A stretch of DNA of 64,000 nucleotides from Diphasiastrum complanatum (lineage: Eukaryota > Streptophyta > Lycopodiopsida > Lycopodiales > Lycopodiaceae): NCBI GenBank assembly GCA_029204225.1, contig CM055111.1:10746785-10810784 (forward strand). Reading direction: 5' to 3'. Shown here piece after piece: positions 32,871 through 45,975 of this stretch (its first letter is position 1; every line of letters begins with the position of its first letter). The position numbers and the translations under genes were made by a program. A model generated the notes under the pieces. The model did not search any database. It had not been told where the DNA came from and saw only the letters and a list, made by a program, of their open reading frames with translations.

Positions 32871-33091
32871 ACATTTTCCAGCCAGCTCTTCGCACACACT
32901 TGGAGCTCTATCGAGAGATATCTTTGCTGGTTTTTCCTTGCTTTCCACACCTTTTCTTGACATTTGTCATTTCCTTTCTTGCTCTTAGTGTCGTTTGTGT
33001 ACCTACAGCGTATTTGGGGTGACGACAAAAGTCCGCTCCCTCCGATATTAAGTTTTTCTTACACTCTCTTCACTTCCTGCATTCCTTGACC

Positions 33092-33852
33092 ATGGATACT
33101 TCCCCTACATCTTCTGAGCCTCGCATACCGTCTTCCACTTACCTTGACGAAGTACGGCATGAATTCCGAGATCATCTTAGGGAAGCCATGAGTGATGTAC
33201 GCACTGATTTACGCCAGGAGTTACGAGAGACAAAAAACTGCTCTTTCTGCCCAGATTGTTACACTATCATTACAGTCCAGTGTTTCTCCACTATCTCCAC
33301 CTGTTCCCCCACAGCGTACATTTCCACCACCCGAGACTCCTTCATCTTCTCGTCCTTTGCCCCGAGACCTTAAGGATAAGGTTCAGCTTATTGTGTATTC
33401 TGGGTCATCCGATGGGAATGAACTCGAGAATCCGTATTCTAAGCTTGAGACCTACTTCCTTATGTTTCCTAAGACTGACATTCATCGGATACATTTGGCT
33501 GCTTTACATTTGGAGGGCCGTGTTGCTACTTGGTGGCGCATGTTTCGCCAGACGGCTTCACACCCTGGCCTTGCTAGTTGGACAGAGTTTATGACAGCAC
33601 TCCGCCTAGCGATGATTGATCCTCAGTGGCTTATTCGACAGCGCGACATCTTTCGCAGTTTATCTCACACTGGTGACATGGCTGCTTATACGACTCGGTT
33701 TACAGAGCTTTCCTATCTATTCCCAGATATTTCTACATTGGAGCTCATCTCTCGCTACGTTGCTGGTCTACGAGGCGCACTCAGGTATGATGTTTCTTCT
33801 TTTTTTCCACTCACTCTTTCTCACGCCATCTCCTTTGCTACCGCACTGCAGT
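33092..33852 (+). pseudogene. D1 gag
   Basis: Starts MDTSPTSSEPRIPSSTYLDE at 33092. A frameshift near 33235 leads into the frame with [53 protein letters not shown] and [18 protein letters not shown]. It breaks at about 33852, where protease-tail sequence ([12 protein letters not shown]) is joined directly. The CCHC knuckle and protease active site are deleted. Confidence 0.88.
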
Positions 33853-34843
33853 TCATACGGAGCCTCCCGAAGGCCCACTGTGCGGCTATTCTTTCTGTTC
33901 AGCCAGTTCAGCCTATTGCGGATGCACCACCTTTGCCACAGGTTTTTGGACAGAGCTTATGCGTATCTTGGATGTTAGGATACTTATGGGCACTGCTTAT
34001 CATTCTTCTGCGGATGGTCAGTCTGAGGTTATTAACCGGGTATTGGAGGATTATGTACGACATTATGTTTCTCCTTCTGGTCGTGATTGGGATCAGCATT
34101 TATGTTTGGCTGAGTATCGTTATAACAGTTCTGTTAGTTCCAGCACAGGTGTTTCTCCTTTCCTGCTTGCTCATGGATACTCACCAGTTCTACCCGGTAT
34201 ACCTGCTCCTCCAGATGATGCACCTGTTACTATTTCATCTTATCTTTCGAGTGCTCGGGAGATTATTACTAGAGCTACTACTCATTTATAGCATATTCAG
34301 CAGCGGTACAGGACCATTGTTGATCGTCATCGGCGCCATGTTGAGTTTGCAGAGGGAGATACTGTTTTTCTCCGGTTACGCTTTGCTCGCCATCGTTTTG
34401 TACAGGGTCTTGCTTCTACTGAGAAGCTTGCGCCGCGCTATTATGGGCCTTTTTTGATTCTTGACCGCCTTAGTCCAGTTACATATCGTCTTGAGTTACC
34501 TGCTGCTACTCGGGCTTGTGATATCTTTCATGTCAGTTTATTACGTGCTGCTATGGAGGATGATGCTCCTCGAGATTCCTCATTTCCTACAGATCCAGAG
34601 CTTTTTCCATTCCTGCCAGCTGCTATTTTACAGGTGCGCTTATTGCATAGTCGTCGCCATCGGCAGGTTCAGTTTTTGGTCCAGTGGGATGGTCGTCCTA
34701 TTGACGAGGCTACTTGGGAGCCCATTGATGTTTTTTATCATACCCCTATCCTGGCTGATCAGGCTCGATCACTTGCAGCTACCATTGCTTCTCGGGATGC
34801 TCCGGCTTCTCATGATGTTCCTTTCTCAGATGGGATATCTTGA
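33852..34843 (+). pseudogene. D1 joined protease tail, integrase end and chromodomain
   Basis: A short protease tail ending PPLPQV is fused at about 33945 to integrase sequence starting at the FWTEL position. The integrase frame (from 33959) has YHSSADGQSEVINRVLEDYV with the catalytic Glu, then a CAG to TAG stop at 34289-34291. The C-terminal domain and chromodomain (FLVQWDGRPIDEATWEPIDV) follow, ending at 34843. RT, RNase H and the integrase Asp residues are deleted, so the copy could not encode its own replication. Confidence 0.88.
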
Positions 34844-34919
34844 TGCAGTATTTTTCTCTGGCACTGGTTCTTATCTTATTTTGTCTACATTGGGGGCAAT
34901 GTTCTTTATAGCCAGGGAG

Positions 34920-35384
34920 AGTTACAGACTATAGGATACAGGCCTACTGGGCTACTCTGCATATATTCCGCAGGCCTCTTTACATTTACTGTTGGTTATG
35001 TATATTTCTGGTTACGCATTTTATATTAGTCATGTACAAGCCCCAAAGCCTTTTTATATGCTTATGACCCGCACTAGGTCCTTTTTTATGACATTGACTG
35101 GCCTTGGGCCCTTCTTATATGGTTATATGTGGAGTGGGGGCCCGTAGGAGGGCGCACTATTTTCCCTCCACATTTTGCCTCCCTTTACTTTTGAATTCTT
35201 ATTTTAGGGTTCATTGGTAGGGTATTTATAGGGGCATTTGTACACTCATTTTTCAGATTATTGATTGGTATTGCTTGGGCTCTTCGTGGGAGAACCTATT
35301 GTCTTGTCTATTGCTTGTAGGGCTTAAGTCTATTGCTGTCTTTTATGCTTCATTGATTCAACACCTGAGATTTTGATCATAACT
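34920..35384 (+). repeat. shared middle LTR of D1 and D2
   Basis: A 465-bp LTR, AGTTACAGAC to CATAACT, that serves as the 3' LTR of D1 and the 5' LTR of D2. The primer site TGGTATCAGAGC (35385-35396) follows at once. The TATTTATA box is at 35223-35230. Confidence 0.93.
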
Positions 35385-36137
35385 TGGTATCAGAGCACTT
35401 TCCTGATTGCTGAATTTCATATCTGATTTTCTGATTGGGTGCCCATTTTCCTTGCTGATTTTTTCTCTCTTTGCTAAGAGCTTTCGTCTCTTTGCTTAAG
35501 CAACATTCAGCACAGTTTGGAGGACCAACTCCCATAAGAGCATTTTCCTTGGCGGAGCTTTAGCAGATAGTTAGCGGAAGTACTTCCGCTAAATTTGGCA
35601 GCCGGAAAAAAAAAAGAAAATTTGGGCCGATTATTTCCGGGGCCCAACTTCCAATTCCTTTTCCCTCTTTTTTTTGAATCCTCCATTTGATTCAGGGAGA
35701 CATTCCCAGCCATCTTTTCAGCATTCATTGGAGGCTGTCCAGCGCCCTACTTCATCACATTTTTCAGCCATTGTTCCAGCAGAGTTTCAGCCATATTTCA
35801 GTTTTGATTGGAGGCTGTCCATCGCCCTATTTCATCACGTTTTCCACAGATTTCCAGCCATATTTTCAGCATTGATTGGAGGCTGTCCAGCGCCCACTTT
35901 CATTCTCCTTGTGGTCACATTTTCCAGCCAGCTCTTCGCACACGCTTGGAGCTCTATCGAGAGATATCTTTGCTGGTTTTTCCTTGCTTTCCACATCTTT
36001 TCTTGACATTTGTCATTTCCTTTCTTGCTCTTAGTGTCGTTTGTGTACCTACAGCGTATTTGGGGTGACAACAAAAGTCCGCTCCCTCCGATATTAAGCT
36101 TTTCTTACACTCTCTTCACTTCCTGCATTCCTTGACC

Positions 36138-37380
36138 ATGGATACTTCCCCTACATCTTCTGAGCCTCGCATACCGTCTTCCACTTACCTTGACGAAGTA
36201 CGGCATGAATTCCGAGATCATCTTAGAGAAGCCATGAGTGATGTACGCACCGATTTACGCCAGGAGTTACAAGAGACGTTCACTGCTCTTTCTGCCCAGA
36301 TTGCTACACTATCATTACAGTCCAGTGTTTCTCCACTATCTCCACCTGTTCCCCCATAGCGTACATTTCCACCACCCGAGACTCCTTCATCTTCTGGTCC
36401 TTTGCCACGAGACTTTAAGGATAAGGTTCAGCTTACTGTGTATTCTGGGTCATCCGATGTGAATGAACTCGAGAATTCGTATTCTAAGCTTGAGACCTAC
36501 TTCCTTATGTTTCCTAAGACTAACATTCAGCGGATACACTTGGCTGCTTTACATTTGGAGGGCCGTGCTGCTACTTGGTGGCGCATGTTTCGCCAGATGG
36601 CTTCACACCCTAACCTTGCTAGTTGGACAGAGTTTATGACAGCACTCCGCCTAGCGATGATTGATCCTCAGTGGCTTATTCGACAGCGCAACATCTTTCG
36701 CAGTTTATCTCACACTGGTGACTTGGCTGCTTATACGACACGATTTACAGAGCTTTCCTATCTATTCCCAGATATTTCTACATTGGAGCTCATCTTTCGC
36801 TACGTTGCTGGTCTACGAGGCGCACTCAGGTATGATGTTTCTTCTTTTTTTCCACTCACTCTTTCCCCCACGCCATCTCCCTTGCTACCGCACTACAGCA
36901 CAAGTACTCTCCCATCTCTTCCTCTATTTCTCGTCCTTCGCGACCTTTCACACGTCCTATCTTTTCCTCTCCGTCCTCTGCTAGTCCCACATCTGTCAGT
37001 TCACCTTCGTCCACTCTTCCTTCTGCACCACGTCCTCCTTTTTCTCCTCGTCCTGTTTTTGTTCGTCGCTACTCACAGCCTAAGATGCCTGAGATCCGTG
37101 AAAAGCGCTTATGTTTCAACTGTAAGAGTCCTGATCATATCGCCCGTGATTGCCGACAGCCTGCCACTGCTACTGCCGTCTATTTCCATGATGCTGACAC
37201 ACCTCATGATAGTCCTGATTCTGCCATATGCCTTCATATTCTTGATGATGACCCACCTGTTGATCAGTTTGCCACACCCACTGAGCCTATTCCTGATCCC
37301 CCTGATCTAGCTGTATGCCATGCTCAGTTGCTTATGCTACTTGGGCTGGTAAGCCGAGTCCACGCCATATCCGTCTTCGC
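36138..37380 (+). pseudogene. D2 gag
   Basis: Starts MDTSPTSSEPRIPSSTYLDE at 36138. A CAG to TAG stop interrupts it at 36357-36359. The frame resumes at 36402 with FKDKVQLTVYSGSSD, ATWWRMFRQMAS and [18 protein letters not shown]. After a frameshift near 36870, a CCHC knuckle appears at about 37113 ([14 protein letters not shown]) in the frame starting 37085. An acidic linker leads to the protease. Confidence 0.88.
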
Positions 37381-37962
37381 GTACGTATCACTGGTCGTGA
37401 GTTTATTGCCCTTGTTGACACGGGTAGCACTCACTCGTTTCTCAACAGTCATATAACTACACGCATTCGTGCTATGCCAGTCACTACGCCTCATCCCCTG
37501 CATGTTGAGGTTGCCAGTGCACACTCTTTTCCTAGCACGCAGATGTATCAGCAGCTTTCATATCGGATTGGAGACTTCCTTGGTCAGGCAGATTTTCATA
37601 TTATTCCACTTACACGGTACGATCTTATCCTCGGTGCTGATTGGTTTGCATCCCTTGGTGCGGTTACAATAGACCTCCAGCAACAGACATTGACATTCTC
37701 TCATGATGGTACTCAGCATATATTTTCCAATATTGATTCTCAGCAGGACTATCAGCTTCTTTCTGGGAAGCAATTCATACGGAGCCTCCTGAAGGCCCAC
37801 TGTGCGGCTATTCTTTCTGTTCAGCCAGTTCAGCCTATTGCGGATGCACCACCTTTGCCACAAGTATTTTCTGAATTGTTGCGTGAATTTGAGCATGTTT
37901 TTAGAGAGCCGACTCAGTTACCACCTTTACGAGATGTCAACCACCATATAGACCGCAAAGGC
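37315..37962 (+). pseudogene. D2 aspartic protease
   Basis: Frame from 37315: AYATWAGKPSPRHIRLRVRI, active site [49 protein letters not shown], then the tail [10 protein letters not shown] and PPLPQVFSELLREFEHVF. It continues to LRDVNHHID, where RT should begin, and then breaks off at 37962. The active-site DTG is intact. Confidence 0.9.
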
Positions 37963-39100
37963 TGTACCATCCTTCGTCTGCTTCGGGCTTGACTTCCATG
38001 CCTGAGGCATCCCACAACTCCTTAGCCATTAGCACTGCTTTCATCTTAAATTTCCATAAGTGGTAGTTGGATCCATCAAGCTTGTATACGATGAGACCGA
38101 CTTTGCTCTGAGAATCCATATGGAGCTATTGTCTACTGATGATCTGATCTGTTAGTGACCTAAGAATGAAAAATGGAGTCTATCTATATTATCAGAACAA
38201 CAAAGCTATTATTCTACCAGTCTTGTAGAATAATGTCTAAAAGAAAGAAAGAAACTCTAATATTGTGCAGGCTTTGATAAATGGAAGCTTCAATACGTTA
38301 TAGGCTTTGATACTGTGTTGGTATCAGTCAATCAAAGAATGACGCTATGATACCATGTTGGGGAAATATAAATGTGGTGTGGAGTCAAAGGAAATGCAGA
38401 GAAGCTCGATATAGAAGGAACTATGTTCAAACTATCGGGCTCTAATGAATGACTCATTTCCCTCAATGCTACGCTTATCAAATTCAAATCGATTGTATCA
38501 CGACAAGGGTCACAACTGATTTTACTTGATCACACTTTCAAATCGTCAAAATTGACTCAATTGTTTACATAGACAAACACAAATTCATTAACGTTGGTTG
38601 CGAAAAAGTGTAGTGCATAAGCATTGAGAGGTTCAAACAAAACAATATGACAGCTGAAAAATAAAGGTGCTTAAAGCAGTAAATCAGAGACACAGAACAT
38701 TCACACTGACGTGGTAACTGAATGCAATAAGACGATTAGATTGAGTTCAGAATGTAGCATGTACATAAGCAACTGAATGATGAGCACAATGCAATTGCGA
38801 TAGTAACCGCACAATCAAGGTTGTCTCTCTTACTCACTCTCCTTTTTAGATCGAAAAGTGGTTGACAATGTACTTAGTCTTCATGTTTAAGTACATGTCC
38901 AAACACTAGGTCGTTGGATTTGTACTATGTCATCAACCATCATAGTCATACCTGGTCGATAGTCGTAGGTACTCCTAAAAAGCTCATAAGAAGACTTTGT
39001 AAGAGTTCGCCGGTGACGGACCAATAGGCTTCGCCCGACAGTTCGATGTCCTGCCGATTGTTCGATAATCGTCCGACTATTCAACGACTGAATGGATCTA
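37963..39100 (-). mobile_element. Ty1/copia fragment: gag start, primer site, 5' LTR
   Basis: The minus-strand frame 38119-37963 reads VYKLDGSNYHLWKFKMKAVL, the start of a Copia gag (UBN2 type). Behind it lies a leader and, at 38355-38344, the initiator-Met primer site TGGTATCATAGC on the minus strand. Sequence from 38356 upward begins TGTTGGGG, so the LTR ends ...CCCCAACA in element sense, with a normal CA. The outer LTR end was not located; 39100 is a rough limit. Confidence 0.72.
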
Positions 39101-39118
39101 GATTAAAGATTGGATTTA

Positions 39119-39121
<3 letters not shown>

Positions 39122-39182
<61 letters not shown>
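39122..39182. repeat. (GA)n microsatellite at a LINE tail
   Basis: About 28 GA units, then GAAAGAAGAAAGAAAG. On the minus strand it directly follows the 3' end of a LINE. Confidence 0.95.
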
Positions 39183-39186
<4 letters not shown>

Positions 39187-40850
39187 AGAAAGAAAGAAAG
39201 CTTTAATGTCTTTTCCATGCCAAAAGTCATATAAGACCAAATGGAGTACATGTCAAGTATGTGAAAACCATGGGAGCGTATATAAACGTCTCCAAGAAAA
39301 AACTATGCATAAAAGGGAAATGAGTAATATAACTGTAAACTACAAACTGCCAACTATCCGGAACGGGGGGAGCAAAATAGCTGCCAAGAGTAGAGTAATA
39401 TCATGTAGTGCTGCTGCTGAAAAAAGATGTGATACGAGCTGCAACAGGAGGCAACATGGGCCGTCGTTGACGCCGTCTAGGAGGGTGAAAACTGTGTGCT
39501 CTCGTAACATGGCATGAAGTGCGAACTGTTGCAGCTACATGACTATGAGTGATACACAGTCTTTGACATCGGTGAGGTGGTATGTCGTCGTCATCGTCAT
39601 CAGACCGTGTCCGTCTCCTGGTGAAGAAAGACGTAATCTGAGCCTGAGAGCTAGGATGTGGCTGGTGAGCTACCTAGTACATATCATGGCGCATCAAGAC
39701 CATCTCCCGTAGCATAAGTGCAACACAGCGAGATATCCAATCAGTGCTCTAAGTGTAGTAGGCATGTCAAGGAATAAACAGTGATATCTCCCTCTAATCT
39801 CATAATAGATGGGGCATCTGAAGATGAAGTGCTCCTCGGACTCCATCTCATGTAGGGGACATAGCAGGCATAATCTCTCCGCTCGTGGTGTACCCTGGAA
39901 TCTGCCAATCTCAATGGCCAACTGATGTGAGGAGACTCTGAACTGTCCCAAAGTGAAACGGAGACCGCGTGATAGTCCAGAGGACAAATAGCGAGGTAAA
40001 ACTGGAAGACCAGTGGCATCCTGCTCCAGAAAGTGAGTCCAATAGTAGTCAGGCTTAACCCCCAGCTAGTGTCGCCAAGTACGGTCGAAATATGCTCTGT
40101 ATAAAAAACATCTAATGTATTGATATGTACCCAAAGGGAGAGCAATGATAGTGATACCAAATGCTTCCATGAGAAAGTGTGATGCCTGAGAAAACGATGA
40201 TAGTCGGTAGCCCTGAGTCTGAAGGTGATGAGAGGACATGAGTGCAAGTCGCATATATCTCTATTCTGTATCAGGAAGTGTCTGAGCTCTCTGGATGTAT
40301 GTGATAAGCTGGAAGGCTGCCTCAATCTGAATAGGGGGGGTGGCAAACTCCACAAGGATGATCTCATGTGGAACTGAGGGCTTCGCTCGGATCATGCGAG
40401 CTAACATGGTGGTCTGTAAGCATGAAATGCTGGACCAATGTGAAGATGATAGTCCTATATACCATATCTCTGCTGCATACAAGGCTGAAGGGGTGACGAT
40501 GGTGTCAAATAGTCTGCACTTACTCGAGGCATCCCGAATAGACTTACAGAAGCAGAATTCTCCAACAGGACTAGGGAAGAGTGACCCTTCCCAATTCTAG
40601 AAGTAGTCGCCTGTCTCATACTGAAGGTAGGACCAGAGAAGAGCACACCCAGGTAAGTGTAGGAAGAGAGCACCTCTAGCGACTGTCCATCAAGGGTAAG
40701 CTCCTGGCGCTACATGAAGGCCCGAGAGGTATCGAAGACCATAACTTTGGTCTTCGAGAGGTTCACCCCCTAGACCCGACTGAGTACAAAAGGTGTGTAA
40801 ACAATTCAACTGTCTCTGTAATCCCTCTCCATCTATGTATATAACTCATA
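39183..40850 (-). mobile_element. LINE (non-LTR retrotransposon), 5' truncated
   Basis: Minus-strand frames give the end of a LINE reverse transcriptase protein. Near 40830-40720 is QRQLNCLHTFC then VNLSKTKVMVFDTS. Next come SSYTYLGVLFSGPTFSMRQA (40.65 kb), AEIWYIGLSSSHW (40.45 kb), and the C-terminal zinc-like motif RLCLLCPLHEMESEEHFIF followed by RCP (39.85 kb). The 3' UTR ends in CTTTTGGCATGGAAAAGAC, AAAGC and the TTTC/CT repeat. Stops and shifts are many; the copy is dead. Confidence 0.85.
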
Positions 40851-43270
40851 TGCCTGACTCCCTGGCTTCCTGAAAGGCCTTATGCCTCTCCTCCACCTGT
40901 ATAGACAAGGAATAGAAATCCAACACATGCAACATATTCCTATTACAAAAACCTAGTCACCACCAAACATCTGCCTTTTCCCCATATTGTGCCTAGCTGC
41001 CCAGTGAGTTATCTTCACAAGAATCCCAAGCCCATCTCTGCTCAATTCCCAATACCTCCTTACGTACTTAGAATCTATTGTCGTGACTCTCATCCTATGT
41101 CTAGCAACATCTCATAAATATACTTATGGAAATCTAATATCAACATACACCTGTCCACATCACAAGGCTAACATGAATTGCTAAGTAGAGTACTTGAAAG
41201 AATAATTCAAAAAACGAAAGCATAGGGTACGATCAAATCCAAATGGATCTACATCTCTTGCATACACATGCAAGATCCTACAGCTCTTGCATACATCTCT
41301 TGCATACACTACATCCGATGATATAGTGTCATAAGAGCAAAATAGTACAATCGTCTGCCAATACTATAAGTCCCTTCTAGGCCCACTAGGTAAACAGTAT
41401 ATTCACCTGACCAAAATGATCAATCCTTAGACCATCTGGAAGCTATCAGGGAGATAAACAAACACATCCATCCATCTCTGTATCTGGTGACTGGTCCTTC
41501 AACTGCACTAAGTGATACAACACATTCGATTAGTTATGCACACCCAATAGATGAGTTGGCTAGCCACATGCATGTACAATACATTCATATATGGTAGTAG
41601 TGTTGTAGCGGATTGCGAGCATGTATATACATTCATACATGGTAGTAGTGTTGCAGCGGATCGCGATCCCCTACAACAGCAATCTGGAACGAGTGTTCGA
41701 GATCACTATTTTTTTAATTAAAAAATTTAAGACAACTGAAAAAAAACACTAAATAGCCTTAAAAAAAACCTAAATAGGAGTAGAAAAAAAATTTACAAAT
41801 TGCCTATACAAATTCACACAAAAAGAAAGTGTAAATTTTCTTTTTTTGGAAAAAAATTCAAAAAAAAAAAACATAAGTGCACATTCTGAGAAACCCTAAT
41901 GGGATTTCCAGGATCACGTTTTGGAACGCGTTCTAGATCGCAATGTGCATCTACGCATGCTAGATTATTCACACTTAATGCCTACATCTAATAACATAGA
42001 GAAAATGATGTGGAGTACCAAATAAACAAAAACCTTACCATTATCAAAATATAGATAGATAATAATGTGAAACTTTCCCCATGTGTGTCAATATCCAAAC
42101 ATCTAATGTGTGTATCACGTTTGTCAAAAATATCTAAGTGAACTGGGGTATCACAATCAAGGAGGATAAAATTATATATATTGTGCAACCGAATATCTGA
42201 CAAGAACTAACGCGTTGGAAGCGGGGGTTGGACGTGGACGCCTCAGAGGTGCGTCCGAGGGTGGAGACGTCTGGCATTTTCTAATTTTTTTTTTTTCAGA
42301 AAAAAAAAAATACAGGCCCCTTCCCTCACTGTCCCACATCCCCAAAACGAAATAAAAACAATTTTCCTCCCCCTGCCCCCCCCCCCCGGGGAATTAAATA
42401 TCAAAGGGTGTCTGACACCCACCTGCCCCCTCCTGTTAAAAAAAAGAAAAAAGGTACCCAAAAGAATTTGCAACAAACCTAACCACTGCCCATGCCTCCC
42501 ATAACTGAGATACCACAGAATCGTGCATGAAAGAGCAAACAATTTATATTTTTTGAGTCCAGAGAGCATTGTCTCGTGGTCTAGCTATCTCTGTCTCTCT
42601 TACGGATCTATATTATACTACTATATAAATATATAAATACAGGTCATTGATGCGCTCCCCGGATGAACTTCAACAGCTTACTGATTACTTATGCTCCACA
42701 GTGTCATTCAACATAGGGAAGTATTAGACCTACACAACAGTACTATGGCCTATATGATGAGATAGGTTTAGGGTTTTGGAACGAACTCCAACAGCAACAC
42801 TAAAAGGAAACAGGAATTCTGTCACTGCTGCAGCAAAACAGAATGGGGTGATCGGATCGTAGGATGAGATTTTTTGAGAGCATAAGGTCCTTGTGCTTTT
42901 GACCAATTCTGAATGCTCGGGAAATTGCATGTCGTGCCACAGCATGAATCCTCCAAATTTACTTTACTCAAACGACAAACTAATCTAAGGACAGACAGGG
43001 ATCAATACATATCCCTGTCAATGAGACCTCTAGCTTCATTCTGTTATTTGTACACGTCTTCTCAGGTAATCCAAGTGCCTTATGCTTTACGGGCATAAGT
43101 TTCAAAAAATTTGTGAAGTCACAAATACCAGGCAAGTTTTCTGGAACTTCTCCTTTATCCTAGCTAACAAAGTCTCCTTTGTCCAAGGACCGTTATCCAA
43201 GGTTTAGGGTCAGGGAATTGTCATTTTGCATAGTCAAAATCGAAGCTTCCTCTCATTCAACTACTTCAGC
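40851..43270. other. intron sequence with small repeats, no gene recognised
   Basis: No supported gene. Items seen: a two-unit tandem repeat of about 60 bp at 41575-41680 (GGTAGTAGTGTTG(T/C)AGCGGAT); an A-rich block 41700-41880 with partly inverted flanks (GCGATC..GGAACG near 41660-41690 and its approximate reverse complement near 41915-41942), which may be a small inverted-repeat element; and a C-run CCCCCCCCCCCCC near 42377-42389. Confidence 0.5.
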
Positions 43271-44180
<910 letters not shown>

Positions 44181-44203
44181 CGCGCGTTTTAGGGGTCCTG
44201 AAC

Positions 44204-44289
44204 GCGTCCGACCCCCGGACGCGGGGTCAGACACGTCCATTCTTTTTTTTTTTTGGACGCTGGAGCGTCCGCGTCCGGGGGTCGGACGC
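44204..44289. repeat. GC-rich 21-bp inverted repeat
   Basis: 44204-44224 is the exact reverse complement of 44269-44289 (21 bp, GCGTCCGAC... and ...GTCGGACGC), with 44 bases between. Extra GGACGC and GCGTCC copies surround it. The GC content stands out from the AT-rich neighbourhood. Confidence 0.92.
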
Positions 44290-44930
44290 ATCTGGGTCTG
44301 GGCGCCGGACGCGGACGCCAAAAGGCTGCGTCCGCCCCGAACCCTCATGTCTGAGTTACTAACGGCACACATTACTTAACCGTGATGATGGTGCACAAAA
44401 GAATGAAGTGGGCCTGCTTAAAGATGATCTCCACAACCACCAAACAAGCATCTTGAAAACTCTATCTTGAGAAGGCCCAACCCATAAAGATGTTTGTACG
44501 CTTCCAATAAGGAATAGCTCAATGTTGCAAAATGATAAACATGTCTAGCTAGGTTGGGCCAATTGCATTGCAGTGGTTATTAATCACCGCTATTGCTTGG
44601 AGTGGACCAACTCTTGAGTCTCTAGTAACCAATGCATCCAAGGTCTTGTTAAGTCTGAAACTCCCTCGTAGCAGCATCAATTGTTCTAGAAAAATAGCCT
44701 ACCCTCTTATTCATGTGGGCAAAAAATAATTAATTCTGCAAATTATTGCTCAATTGAAAAATCAAAAATCAATGAGAAAATTGATAGATCGTCACACATT
44801 ACTTTAAAGAGGTCTTCAACCTTTGACTACCAACAATTTAGAGTCTACACAAATGCACTCGAACTCTACGGATAGATCCCATAGAGTTGTATTAGGTGAG
44901 GAACAGCTTTCATCTTTCCAAGTGTTTAAC
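44290..44930. other. intron sequence, no gene recognised
   Basis: No gene or element was supported between the GC-rich inverted repeat and element E. The last five bases, TTAAC, are the target duplication of E. Confidence 0.6.
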
Positions 44931-45381
44931 AGTTATGGACACGGCTCATTACATTCGCCATGTCCATTTACATTTACTTTACTTTATGCATAGGCAGGCT
45001 TTGGGCCCTTTTTTATTCATTATTTGACATTTAGACTATATGGTTGGCCTTGGGCCCTATTATTGACATTTAGACCATATTATTGGCCTTGGGCCCTATG
45101 ATTCACTATATTGGTTATTTGGTCATATTACTGAGAGTGGGGGCCTTCTTGGAGGGCGCACTATTTTCCCTCTCAGTTTGGCCCTAGCCACTGGAAGCTT
45201 CCTTTTAGGGCTTCCTCTTGGCTATAAGTAGGGATTCTGTGTCATTTGTTACTTGGCTTATGATATGATCTCCTTCTTTAGTCTCTTTAAGCTTTCTCTC
45301 TCCTGCTTTCTAGGGTTAAGTCTTGCTTATGTGATGCTTTCATAGACTAAATCTAGATCAACCGTGGCTACGTTCATAACT
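44931..45381 (+). repeat. 5' LTR of element E
   Basis: Starts AGTTATGGACACGG and ends CGTTCATAACT. The 7-bp ends AGTTATG and CATAACT are perfect inverted copies. The primer site begins at the next base. Confidence 0.96.
45223..45230 (+). promoter_or_regulatory. TATA box of element E 5' LTR
   Basis: TATAAGTA preceded by CTCTTGGC, in the same LTR position as the boxes of C and G. Confidence 0.6.
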
Positions 45382-45903
45382 TGATATCAGAGCACTTTCC
45401 TGAGCATCTCCATTGAGCAGATTTTTCTCTCACAGGAGGGCGCCCATCTTCAGCTTGGATCTTCACCATTTTTCAGCCGGATCTTCAGCATTTCTCCACA
45501 CTTGTCTTGCAGATTTTCACGACGGATCGGAGGAGGACAGGCGCCCACTTGCTGCCCATTTCTAGCGCCCTCTTGCTGGCTGCCTACTGCTGCATTTTCA
45601 GCCTTTTTCCACCCCTATTTTGGGCGCCCTACTGCCTCCTATTTGCTGCCCTATTGGGCGCCCTCATGCTTGCTGACCAGCGCCCTACTGCTCCTTCCTT
45701 TGCTGAAAATTTCCGCTTTTTGCTGCCCCTATTCGCCACCTTCCATCAGCCACTCCTAGCGCCCTAACAACCCATCTTTTTGATCCAATTTTTTTTATTT
45801 TTTTTGCCGTTTACTACCTCTCTTGGACGCCCACACTCCACCATAGCTGGCGCCCTACATCCGCCTCAATTTCAGCTCACCCTCCTACATTGCTGTCTGT
45901 GTT

Positions 45904-45975
45904 CGCAACACAAACACCCCGCACAACACAAACACCCCGCACAACACAAACACCCCGGACAATACAAACACGCCT
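45904..45975 (+). repeat. 18-bp tandem repeat in element E leader
   Basis: About four head-to-tail copies of CACAACACAAACACCCCG with small changes at the edges. It lies in the untranslated leader. There are no spacers, so it is not a CRISPR array. Confidence 0.9.

Larger units (their letters stand above)
31869..37962 (+). mobile_element. gypsy D: LTR-D1-LTR-D2 compound, 3' truncated
   Basis: Two gypsy bodies of one family share a middle LTR. D1 (32333-34919) is a deletion derivative lacking most of protease, RT, RNase H and the integrase core start. D2 (35385-37962) has leader, gag, CCHC knuckle and protease and then breaks off at HHID, just before RT, where Copia sequence begins. Such a layout fits unequal recombination between two copies. 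No third LTR is present, so the target duplication cannot be tested; the five bases before D1 are GTTGA. Confidence 0.88.

Noticed and set aside
39110-39517. Arg/Glu-repeat protein
   Set aside because: It is translated GA microsatellite plus LINE 3' UTR and has no support as a gene.
45904-45975. Short direct repeats looking like a CRISPR array
   Set aside because: The 18-bp units are head to tail without spacers, lie in a retroelement leader, and the sequence is a plant genome.
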